A stretch of DNA of 64,000 bases from Ampullaceana balthica. Its lineage: Eukaryota > Mollusca > Gastropoda > Lymnaeidae. The notes below the pieces were generated by a model. It was given only the letters and a program-made list of their open reading frames with translations. It did no database searches and was not told the origin of the DNA. The DNA lies in contig CALYLW010000169.1 of NCBI GenBank assembly GCA_944989445.1, positions 1 to 64,000 of the forward strand, given 5' to 3'. Every line of letters begins with the position of its first letter. The first letter of the stretch is position 1. The position numbers were made by a program, and so were the translations under genes. Of this stretch, positions 48,501-61,112 are shown piece after piece.

Positions 48501-51500
48501 CCAATTTATAGGGAACTGAAGAGACTAGATCATTTTCAATTAAAAGACCTTATACGTATTGGTGTTAAAAATAAGAGATTTCAAACAGGAAAAAATAAGT
48601 CTGAGATTTCAACGAATCACACACATCCTTATGAGGTAAATAGTAGTTACTATCACAGAAATTTTAAATTTAAAAAAAAGGCAAAATTTCTCAGTTTAAC
48701 AAAGCAGTTGAACAAGTTCCTGAGACACCAGGCTTTAAACCGCATGAAACGTAGCTCTGGGGTGGATGAAGCACGTGACTTGGCAATACTAATGCAAGAT
48801 GAGAATGATGCTGATAAGGAGAAGATTGCAGAAATGATAGCTTCAGAATTTGCTTCATCGATAGGCATGGACAAGCCAGTTGTATCTTCTGGAGAGGGAA
48901 GTAAAATGGAGCTTGATTTCACTAAGTTTAATTCTGCCCTTAAGGATCTCAAAGCTGAGAAAGAAAAGAGTGATATGGATTTGGTTGAAACACTAGCATC
49001 AAAAGAGGTAATTCTCCCTTAATTATCATATATTGTTTCTTAAGACAACATCTTATAAAGGTTTAGACTTTTGAATATTTACACACTAATTTATTAAATA
49101 ACTTATATGTCTCTGAGTTTTAAAGGGTTTTACTCTCTTCCCCCAAATTTACATAGGCTGAAGAGAATATTCATTTGAGGAGATTAAGAACTGATGTAGC
49201 AAAGATGGAAAAAAGACTAATAAAGGCACAAGTAGATCTAGACAAGGCAACCATTGACTATGATGCCAACACTAACCCCAAAATGGCTCAAATGCTGTCT
49301 GCTAGGAAGACTGATGCAGAATTAGCTGTAAAGAAACTAAAAGAAAATTTGAAGAAGTTAAAGGAGAACTACAAAAGTATGAAGCAAGAAACACCAGGTG
49401 AGTTGAGGTGAGAGAAACGGGAACACTTGCAGTACCAACAGCTTATGTTAGTTGGAATGTATCTCGTGTATAAAAAGAGACGCTATTGTTTCCAAGGTCA
49501 AAACTCTTTGAATGCATAAAAATACTGAATTTATTTTTGCCATTTGTAAAGAATTTTTTTTAGAATTACAGAATTCGGTCCAGCAACGAGTATCAAATTT
49601 AACATAGATAAAATGTCTTTTTAGCAAAGAAATAATTTTGTCATTCTGATTCAAGTAATAATATTACCATTTTTGTGCAGACATGGCCTTTGCTAAGGTA
49701 CTCTCCTATAATAACTTTTATGTTATCTTATTTACTTTCAATGTTTACAAAGCCAGAGAACCTAAACAACCACAAAGAAAACTGCATGGACTAGTGGTCA
49801 TAGATGTAAGTAGTTAATTGTCACAAAATTTGAATTCAAAACCAGAACAATGGGTTGGCATCAATGTTCCCTCTAAGGTTCGTTGGTCCGTGTGCAAAGT
49901 AAAAAAACTCGTGTGCAAAGTCTCTCAGCACTAATTATTTGTGCAATATTTTAGCAAATCTGCTGCGCAGTAATTCAAAGCTGCTGCGCGGCATCCGTCA
50001 GATGTCTGCGCGGCCGCGCAGCTTAAAGGGAACATTGGTTGGCATGTCAGTTTTAAATTTATTCTTACTGAAGTTCATACCATAAGAATGATCAAGGAAA
50101 ATAATGGTCCTTGAGTACTGAGCTTTTAATTCTGTTTGCACAGAAACTCTACAGCTATGCAGAAAAATAGGTACAGACCATGTGTCCCTAGATAAATCTA
50201 AGAACAAGGGAAATATCTGATAAAAATAACCATTTCAAGCTTTAAAATATCCTGATTAATATTGTTAAATTAAACATGGGAAATAATTTTTTTAAGTGCA
50301 AGTACAAGTCATGACAACAATATGAAAATAAAATAAGTTCAACTACACTTCAAATAATGGTAATCCTATGTTATTTCAACTAAAACTAACATTGTGTCAT
50401 ATGTCCCTTGTAGCTAATGCCCAATCTTCCATTTAGACAACAATGCACATTGCAAGGGCAAACACACATGTCCAGAAGCATACACACATGCCTGATACTG
50501 CATGAAAATACAGTTGCTATAATGTATACGTGTAATAATAGTTTTGATTATGCTGTAAATACTGTGTCTCAAAATAACATTTTGTAGTACATGTATTATT
50601 TTGACACAGCTGTTAATTAATATATTTTAGCCAACATGTCAATATTTACTTAAGTTTTATTGCTATTGCTAGTTTGCAAATCATATTACAATATAAATAT
50701 TTATAATATAGGTTAGATTTAATACACAGATCAATAATAAATTGTTGGAAACCTAATAAGGTAAATTAATGGAGCAAACAAGTGATCATACCAAAGACAT
50801 AACTCAAGGTCCACAACACTAACCTTAACAAAGGTCTTATAAAACACACATGCCTCTAGGATAGTTTAACAGGATGTTGCAGATGTCTGGCCAGGCAAAC
50901 AGAGTAGACTAGGTTAGAATAGTGAGGCTCTCTCGGCTGCGAGTGACATATGGGCCTGTATTCTGTCCCCTAAGATATCGGAGAAAATTTTTGTTGCTAG
51001 TGGAATCTGTTAGTTGCTTCAAGGTCTAGGGGAATGAATGAAGAGTAAAATTTCTAAATTTGAGACATTTAAAATAAAAGAATTGTTAAGTTTCCCGAAT
51101 CTAAACCTTAATTATTATGTATAGGTGTTCTCTGCTAAATGCTGGCTATCACGTAAATCTATATCTCAAATATTCTTTTTTTTAAATCCCACGTATAAAG
51201 GTGAAAAACCTTTTAGTTGATAAAACTCAGCTTTGCTCAAAACCAGTGCAATTAAATATATACCATGATGTTGATATTTCAAATACCTATTCCAAGTAAT
51301 CATTTATCGTTACAAGCTTAAATGTTTTCGTGCAATAAATTTTTTCATTAAGACCAAAGCACAATTACCTAAAAAAAACTCAGACTAAAGATGGGGATAG
51401 GTACACTACACTGGTAAACTTTTTGCTTTGGACTACAGCCCATTTTAAATTAACTTTTTAACTTTTGAGTATCTCCTTTTTCAAAACACCCGTTCAGTCC

Positions 51501-54500
51501 ACTATAATAAAATTTGATCGTCTATATAAAAATAAAAAATTAGGGCTGCGGAAATTAACGATTAATTTCTCGATTAATCGCTTAAATTTTTTTATCGATT
51601 AAAATTATTTTAATCGATAAAAATTCGATTAAAATTAAAGAAAATATTTATAATATTTTAAAAAAAATTTATTTTTAAATAATTAATTATTAATAATTAA
51701 TAATAATTTATATATTTTTTTACGTACAAACTTCTCCCGTGTAATATTATAATTTATTTTATTACTTTATGTGGACCAGCAGACGTCAACTAAAAAATGG
51801 CTGACAGCATCAGCGCAGTTAAATTTAAACATATAACTAGAAAGTTGAGAAAAATTTTGTTTTTAAGCTAACTGCGGTTGGCAAAGTCGAAGATGGTGAA
51901 AAAGTTTACTGTGTTCACTGCCATAAACAATTCTCTTTTAAATGATCAAATACATCGCTGACGTACCACCTTCAGCACAAACATCCGATCAAGTATCAAC
52001 ACATTGTCATACAATTAAGTTCAAAATATTCTTAATTTTCAATGTCAGTGAGAAATGATCAGTTTAATGACGTCATAAATTTCTATTTTTGGCTTTAATC
52101 GAAATTATCGATTAATTAATTGATAATTTTTCAAAAGTTAACGATTAAATTTAAATTAATCGATAACAGCCCTATAAAAAATATATTTATTTAGGGAAAT
52201 TTCACTTTGACAAAATAAGCTTCGATTATCAAAAAAAAGATAAAAAGCCTTTCTACAATTCAATGTCTCCTTTTGACACTGATTAGTGAAGAAAGAGAAA
52301 TGTTTTGATTTTATTTATATTTATATTGAAAGAAAGGCTGAAGTGGACCACTACTAACATGAAAAAAAAATGGAATTGCAATCTTTAAAACCAAACTAGC
52401 TATCAAACTTCAGAAAGTATGGATTCAAATAAGCCACTGCCAATAATAAGCAGCAGGCCAAGAAACAACAGTGCAGCAGTGAACTCCACAAGATCAGAAT
52501 TCATAAGCCATTTGAGTAAACGCAACTACAACAAAGTAACATAAAAAAAACAACAAATGGATAACTACAACATAAATACTATGTACCAATGATTACATTT
52601 ATGAGTTTTTAAAATTAATTTGTTAGCTGCAAAAATGATATAATTTTTATTTAATTAAGATGCAAACTATCACTGCTGTGAGCTCTGGCTATTACTGTCA
52701 CACTCATGTAGCTTTTTTTATGGCAACTCTGTCACTACATCATATATCACATTACAAAAAATAATAATCTGTCTGACGATTTCAGCCGATGTGGGGAGAT
52801 TGGTCCCCATGGAGCAAATGTTCGGCAGAGTGTGGTGATGGAGGGTTCACCATGAGGAATCGAGAATGTGATACTTTGCCTGATGTCCCTTGTACTGGGG
52901 TTACTTTTGATATGAAACCTTGTAATGCTGGTCTTAAATGTGAAGGTGACAGTTTGTGTGTGTTATTTAGTTTATTTATTTTTGTTTAAAAAATTTCTTT
53001 TGATGTTTATCAATCCATAAAAGTAATTTATTGCAATGACCATTATAATGTTTCACATATAAAATTTGGTTAAGGGGCACAAAATCATTTTCAAGTGTTC
53101 CACTTCTTCAATCGTTCGTTCGTTCGTCCGTCGATACGACGAGGACCACTCTAGTCATCCGAGGGTTGTCTGTGCATGCACAGATGGCTGATTAGGCCGA
53201 TCCTTGCACGGAAGGTTCGGGAACAGAAGGGACAAGGGACGAGTGCAACATCTCCTGGAGGGTTGACAGCATGGGCCTTTCGGGCTTGCCTCTTCTTTTC
53301 TGCGGCGGTGATCCGGTTTGCCTTGCATGACCTGGCACCTTCGTGGATGGAAGAGCGCCAGGTGGATCGGTCCATTGCAGCTCGTTCCCACGTGTCTGGA
53401 TTGATGACAAATGCTTTCATTGAGGCTTTCAGTGTGTCTTTGAAGCGTTTTCTTTTGCCCACCGTGGGACCGCTGGCCATACTGTAGCTCACCATAGAAG
53501 ATTCTCTTTGGCAGTCTCTCGTCTGGCATTCGGACAACGTGCCCTGCCCAGCGAAGCTGGGTCTGCATCAGGAGGTTGAAGATGCTGGGGAGACCTGCCT
53601 TGGTCAGTACCACTGTGTCTGGAATTTAGTTCTGCCACTTTATGCTGAGAATCTTCCTGAGGCTTGTTATATGAAAGTGGTTAAGCTTTCTTGCATGGCG
53701 CTGATAAACAGTCCAAGTTTCACAAGCATATAGCAGTGTGGGGAGCACCACTGCCCTGTACACTTTCAGCTTGGTCTGGATGGTAATGCCTCTTCTGTTC
53801 CAGACATTAGGGTACAACCTGCCAAAAGTGGAGCTGGCTCTAGCAATTCTGACGTTCACTTCGTCATCGATGGTGACATTTTGAGACAGTGTGCTGCCTA
53901 GGTATGTGAACCCGGTGCACTGTGTTGAGTCTCTGGCCGTTGACAGTGATGTTGGGCTCTACGTAGGGCCTTCCAGGCGCGGGCTGATGGAGGACCTCAG
54001 TCTTCTTAGTGTTGATTGTCAGACCAAAGTTAGTACAGGCGCTGGAGAACAGGTTTACACTGCGTTGCATGTTCCACGTCTTCAATAGATAATAAATGAA
54101 TCACGTGAATTGCATGGTGGAATTTGATGTCTCGTGTCTCATTTTTCTTGGAAGAATCATAAACATTTTTGAAAATATTGAATGAGACTTTCAAAGTTAT
54201 GAATTATTAGTAACCAGTTATTTCATATTTCTGTCCATGTTTAGTTACCATCCATGCAAAAATAGAGCTTTGACTATGGTGAAGGACCAAGAAAAATATG
54301 AACCCTAGCTGTTTGTCATTTTCTTTTTCCACCATCTATTTTAATTGAAGTAAATTACAATGGCAACAAATTTAATCCAAATTATTCCAAAGCTTGTTGC
54401 ATTGCTAAGAAGGCTTTATCCAAAAAAAGATTTTAGTTTTTCTTAAAGTTCAAGAATTTGTTTTGTGTATAGCCACATATGATTGTATCCTCAGCTGAGT

Positions 54501-57500
54501 GGCAAGACTGGGGTGATTGGGGCCCGTGTTCTGTGTCTTGTGGCAAGGGAGTCAGGGCCAGAAGCCGTATTTGTATGACTGGGGATAAGGCCGTCTCATG
54601 TAAAGGGGAGTCATCCAAGCTTGAAAAATGTGACTTGCCTGTTTGTGAGGTAAAATTTTATAAAGGCAGTCCATTTAATTCTCTTATCATAAATTCTTTT
54701 CTTAACTCAAGTATTTTTTAATTCTATTTTTGGCAAAGAGGTAGTTATTGTAATTAATAACCATACCCATAAATATTTACTTGATTTCAATTTGTAAGCT
54801 TAAATTAGATCAGTTGTTCTCATTGGGTGTGCTGCAAGTTTAGATCAGTGGCTCTCATTGGGTGTGCTGTGCTGTAAGTTGAGATCAGTGGTTCTCATTG
54901 GGTGTGCTGCAAGTTTAGATCAGTGGTTCTCATTGGGTGTGCTGTAAGTTGAGATCAGTGGTTCTCATTGGGTGTGCTGCAAGTTTAGATCAGTGGTTCT
55001 CATTGGGTGTGCTGTAAGTTTAGATCAGTGGTTCTCATTGGGTGTTCTGTAAGTTTAGATCAGTGGTTCTCATTGGGTGTGCTGCAAGTTTAGATCAGTG
55101 GTTCTCATTGGGTGTGCTGTAAGTTTAGATCAGTGGTTCTCATTGGGTGTGCTGGCTGCAAGTTTAGATCAGTGGTTCTCATTGCGGGTGCTGCAAGTCT
55201 AGCAAGGTTTTCTGTGATACTTGTATTGTTGTAAAATTATTCAAATAATTTACAACTTGTTGGTCACATTGCAGAAGCAAACCATTATTTTGGTTAGTGT
55301 AAATTACACTGTAATGTGAACATAATAAAAACTTTGATAATGACTACTCTAGATCCACAATAACATTTGGTTTGAAGTCATTAAGTATTTTAATTTTAAA
55401 TTCATTACATAATTTTTTAATAAATAGGCAAGTTTAAGAGTCCTAAGATTACAGATTAAGTACCCAGTACCCTAAACTCATGTTCTAAAATCAAAAAGAA
55501 TTTTTAAAATGTATGTTCCAATAACTATTGTGCTTCTAACTAAACAGTTTTTCCCCGTGCTAATAATTTTATGTGTTCCATTACTTTACCAACTAAAAGA
55601 ATTTTATTTTACTCTAGTCCCCTGTTCCGGCTATAGTTGTAGCAGCTTCAGATAACTCGGGCTCTGGGGCACCAGCTGGGGGCCCAGCTGTTGTAGTTGG
55701 AGCTGGGGCTGCTGCAGCGGCTGCTTCCAAAGGTATCCCAAAACCCCCAATGGCCGTGGGACCAAAAGGTGAGATTTCATAAAAATGTAATAACTTTTGA
55801 TTTCTGCAGTTTTGCAGATTGATCCAGAAATCTTCAAAAGACTGAAAGTTTATGCTGATTACTTTGATATAATAACTAGATGTTCTAAGCTGCATTTTAG
55901 AAAAGGCATTGAACAGTTTCTTTGCTCATATTTCAAATACTGTGGTGTAAACTTTGTTACATCGTCTAGGAAATATTATGGTTCCATTCAAATTTTGTCA
56001 ATTGTTTAAGTCCTGGAAACACAATCATAGTTTTTATCCGATAATTTAGGCGCTATCTATAAATAATGTTACATAGTTTTGGCTTATATATTTTAAGACT
56101 TTCCTTCTACAACACATCTATCAGTAAAATGTTTTGCTGGAACTGAAAAGTTGATCACAAATCATTAGAAATTCATGGAGTTTCCTTTTCCCCTCCACCA
56201 TGTAACATTGCTAAGGATCCCCCCTTAGCTCACATTAGATTACATCTTGAAGATCATCTAAATTTAAATATTGTTTTATTTTATTTTTTAATTTTATAAA
56301 TTTAAGGCCTAAAATTGTTAATTTTAAAAAATTCGATTAGGAAATGGAAAAAAATATATGCCCATTTTTTCTTCTTCATTTTAAGTCCCAATGTGTAGAA
56401 AATTCTCATTTCTTTGTATTTGAAGAAAACAAATACATGACAAAAGCTAGGTGGCAAGTGTTGTTTTTTTTCCCTGTAAGGTGTGGATGCACAGAAGACA
56501 TTTCCCTACTCATGGGGGATGTGGGGGGAATGGTCTGCTTGTTCCAAGACCTGCGGTGAAGGGAGACAGAGGAGAATACGTTATTGTCTGGATGACTCTA
56601 AGACTAGTCCAATCCGTGTTTTTATAAAGCACTGCGGAGGAGTTGAGCAGCAGTCTAGAAACTGTATGGGGTCATGTAATGGTGCACCTATAGCAGGTGG
56701 GATATATTTGTTGATCAGGGCTGCTCTTGTTGAGTCTAGGATATGATTAACTCAAGTGCTTGGAACAAAACTATTCTTTTCTCCATATTTCACTCTTACA
56801 CAATATGTCTGTTCTCCAAAATAGAATTTAATAAAAATTTGCCTCTCGTTGGTTTGGCTTGGTTGACTCCACTCTGCAGACTAGTCAGGGGCCGTCCATA
56901 AAGTACGTCACGCTCCACAGGGGGGGGAGGGGGTGTAATAAAGTGTGACAGTTTGTGACGGGGGAGAGGGGGGTCCGGCCATGTGTGACGTCACAGTGTT
57001 TTATATTAAATTTTAATTATTTTGTTAATAAAAATAACAATTTTTATTCGAAAGTGTGACGTATTTTAGGGGGGGGGGTTCCAAGATTTGTGACAGGGGG
57101 GAGGGGGGGGAATTAAAAATGGTCAAAAATAGCTTGACGTACTTTATGGATGGCCCCTCACATGTTTTTGGAACTCGTAAAACTCTCATTTAGAAACTCC
57201 CTTTCACTCAGATGGACCAGTGATATCAGAAGAGTGTCTGGAAAAGAGTTAAGGTTATTTTTATAGTTATTGCCATGAAATTAATTTATTCCTACAGATA
57301 TTATCTCACTATAAAAATGAAATGTAGAAAATCATAAACAATTAAAATTTAAAATGGTTTATTGAATCCATTGATATGAAAAAGGGGATTATTGTAACAT
57401 AAAATAATTGTGATAAAATTGTTCCTCCCTAAGATAAAAAAAGAGAAATATAAATATTCAATACTACACATACAATACAAGCTAGCTGCCAAGCCCTAAT

Positions 57501-60500
57501 ATTCACTAATATCAGTTCCATTTTACAAATTGCTTATCAGTATCAGATGTAGGGTTACTATATAGTTAAATGTAATATCGTTTCATTTATGTATTTTTGA
57601 GTCTTGGATTATCTTAAGATTTTGACTCTTATTAACCTGAGGGGTTTACATTTATCACCTGGAATGGACAATGTACGTGACAATGTATGTGACAATGTAC
57701 GTGACAATGTAAGTGACAATGTACATGACACTGTATGTGACAATGTACGTGACAATGTATGTGACAATGTATAGGAAATTCTTTAAATAGGCTCAACAGC
57801 AGCTGTTAAATATGACATTCTTTAAATAGGCTCAACAGCAACTGTTACATATGACATTCTTTAAATAGCCCGCACAGCAACTGTTACATATGACATTCTT
57901 TAAATAGGCCCAACTGCAACTAGTTCAAATAAAAATTATTTTCAACACAAAGATCAAATGAAATATTTAATTACCAATTTTATTTTAATAGAGTTGGTCA
58001 TTTTGAAAAATTCTGTATCTTTCAATGCTACTGAAATATAAAGGTATTTCATTGAAACTATCTTATCTTATCTATACAGACGCTCCTTCTATGAAGAAGA
58101 TAGTTGCGTCCACAGACCATGACAGATGATCTGTTGGCAAGTGATGCAGCGGTCACAGGCCACGGCTTTGTGGGTTCCACGCATTACCCAGCCGCCTAAC
58201 ACTATAGTGTTAGGTACCCATTCGGAGCGGGGTGACTCAGGGACGCCCTAGGCCCCGGGAACAAACCCTTGCCTTCACACGGATTCGAACCCGTGACCAT
58301 CGGTACGACAGTCCAGTGCGCTGCCACTCGACCACCGCGTCCTAAACTATTCATTAAACAATTGTAAATAATAAACTGACAGAGTGTGTGTGTGATTGCT
58401 GCAGCTGAACTATATTAAAACAAATAAATAGTTTCTGAATAAAAATATAAAATTGATACATTAAGACATATCTCTATTTACATGACTATTAGCAATAAAT
58501 TTGGGACCATGGACAACTTATCTACCATGCTGATGATATTTAGACTATTTCCTATCTTTTCTATTTATTCTTCATTTTAATAATTTTTTAAACAATCATC
58601 CATTTGAATTAGTGCCCATCATAAAAAATTTATTTATAAACTTATTTATAAATCTATTAGAATGCCATTGGCATAGATAGAGGAAGGGGAGGGGGATCCA
58701 AATTCAAAAGTTCCCCCGGGCCCCCACTTGAGGGGGGCTCCCAAATATAGGGGGCCCTCAAAGGTTTGTTTGAATTTTTTTACATTAAATATTATGCCAC
58801 TGCCACATATGCAGGGCCCCCCCCAAATCCCTAGCTACGCCACTGTCCCATGCAACAGACTCATGAATGTGCCTCAATATAACCCAATTCCTGATACCAT
58901 AATTCTCCTCTTTTCAGCTGCAGCTATGGTTGGTGGTGGGGCTGCTGCCGTGGATTATGGGGACATGGCCGGCGGGGCAGCAGTTATTGAGAGAGAGGGG
59001 GAAGTAGGACCAAGAGTTCTGACAAGTGGAGAAGGTAATCAATAATCATTTATGTTCACTGCGTGAGACCCTTTTCTCTACTTATGGTATTTAGAAGTGG
59101 ACTAGCTGACCATCGTCAGCTTTCATAGACAACAAGCAGATTCTCTAAGCTTCATGTATTTATTTCATATGAGAATCAAGAACCAAAAAAAACTTGATTA
59201 CTACTGAGTCTACTGAATACAAGCGTCTCTTGTGAATGTTCAAAGTGATAGTCAAGCAATTACTGCCCTGATATCCATGAGATTTTAGAAACATTTAATT
59301 TAACAAATTTTATTTTTAAAATCAATTTAAGATTTCTTGCATGTCTTTTCTTTCTTACCCAGGGGAGGTAATACCGGACAAAGGCGTTGTCATTAATGAT
59401 GGTCAAGGTGGTAGAAAAATAATTACACTCCGTAAGTCCTTTTAGCAACTTTTGATGCAACAATTTTTAGGAAAACAATACTTGAAAACAATTCAATCCT
59501 TATGATTAAGGAACATTGACACAGAAACATATTTTATTATGCTGTGAATAAAGACAGCAGTTGTCCATATTAAGAGGTTGTCTTAATTGAATTTTTTTTA
59601 AAGTCTGACTCACATAATTAAACAAATTGAGCTGCTTACATTTATCCATTTTACAGCTGAAAATGTTACATTTTTTAACAGATGCCGCGGGGGTCTAGCG
59701 GTAGCGCGCTGGACTGCCGAACCGAAACAGAAGATAGTCACGGGTTCTATTCTCTGTGCTGGCAAGGCCCCGGGGCATTGTGCTAGCTACACAATCCCTT
59801 GCTCGTTAGTGGTGGCTAAATAAAACTTGTGAACGTTACTTTCACATGCCCCATAGTCCGTCATGGACTGGAAAGGGGGTTATTATTATTAGTTTGTCCC
59901 ACTAGTTGCTTAAACTCAGCATAGTATTCCTTATTCAAAACTATAAATAGATCAGTTTTATTCTTTATTTTAAATGTAACAGAGGAAAAGATTGAAGAAA
60001 AAGAAGAGGATTCTGATCTGTCTGCAGAGACTGTTATCTTCATCATCCTCTTGATTTTATGTGTTATTCTCATCATCATAGGATTTTGTATATGGCTCTT
60101 TTCAAGGTAACTCATTGAGTAATATATCATATAGAATAGGACTGTGATAAAGCTTTTAAATAACTGAGTTCAGGTTTTATGAGAAAAAAAATTATGTTAC
60201 AAATTAAAAAATAAAAAACTTTCTTCCCCTGCTCCTGATAAAAGTTTTTATGAATTTAATTTCAACAATTTTCTTCACAGAATTGAAGAGACTCAGCTGA
60301 AAGGTAAAATGAAGTCTATGCAGACAATGGACACAGATGATACAGATGGTGGGGCTCCAGTTTACGGCCTCATTAAGCCTGCAAAAAAACTGGGTTCACC
60401 ACCACCTAATAAAAAACGTGAGCTTTTCTGTTGTATCTTTGGTATATAGAACCCATCTACAGCTTTATGTCCTTTTTTAAAATATACCCCTCCAAACCAA

Positions 60501-61029
60501 TATATTGGTCATAGACACTAATAATACATCACTAATTAACTTTGTTCTGTGAATACCACTTCATATGACTCTGTTATGGATACCCCGTCATATGAATATT
60601 TTATGGATATCCCCTCATGACTATTTTATGGATACAACATCATAATACTTTTATGGATACCACCTCATATGAGTATTTTATGGATAACACAACATATGAA
60701 TATTGTGTGGATACCACATCATATACATTTTTTATGGATACAGCATTATAAGAACATTTTATGGATGCCACCTTACATGAATATTTTATGGTTACATGTT
60801 CACATAGCTACACATTCTAAGTTATCCACTGCACCCCTTGTAGTAATAATGACACAGTTAATTTGAAATAACTAAATCATTTATTACTTCTTGAATCCTC
60901 TAATACAATGGATCTGCGTTTTACAGACAAAGTAACCAGAGCTGTAACAGCATACAAATACAAGAAAGATAATGTCACATATTTATGCTCTCGAATTCTA
61001 CTTGTTGTTAATAATATAGAATTAATATC

Positions 61030-61112
<83 letters not shown>

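Noticed and set aside
53539..54088. Plus-strand open frames in this interval
   Set aside because: Shadows of the antisense LINE reverse transcriptase fragment.
58277..58342. Possible tRNA gene on the minus strand
   Set aside because: A and B boxes are good, but the sequence continues into a SINE body with a LINE-type tail, so it is a SINE.
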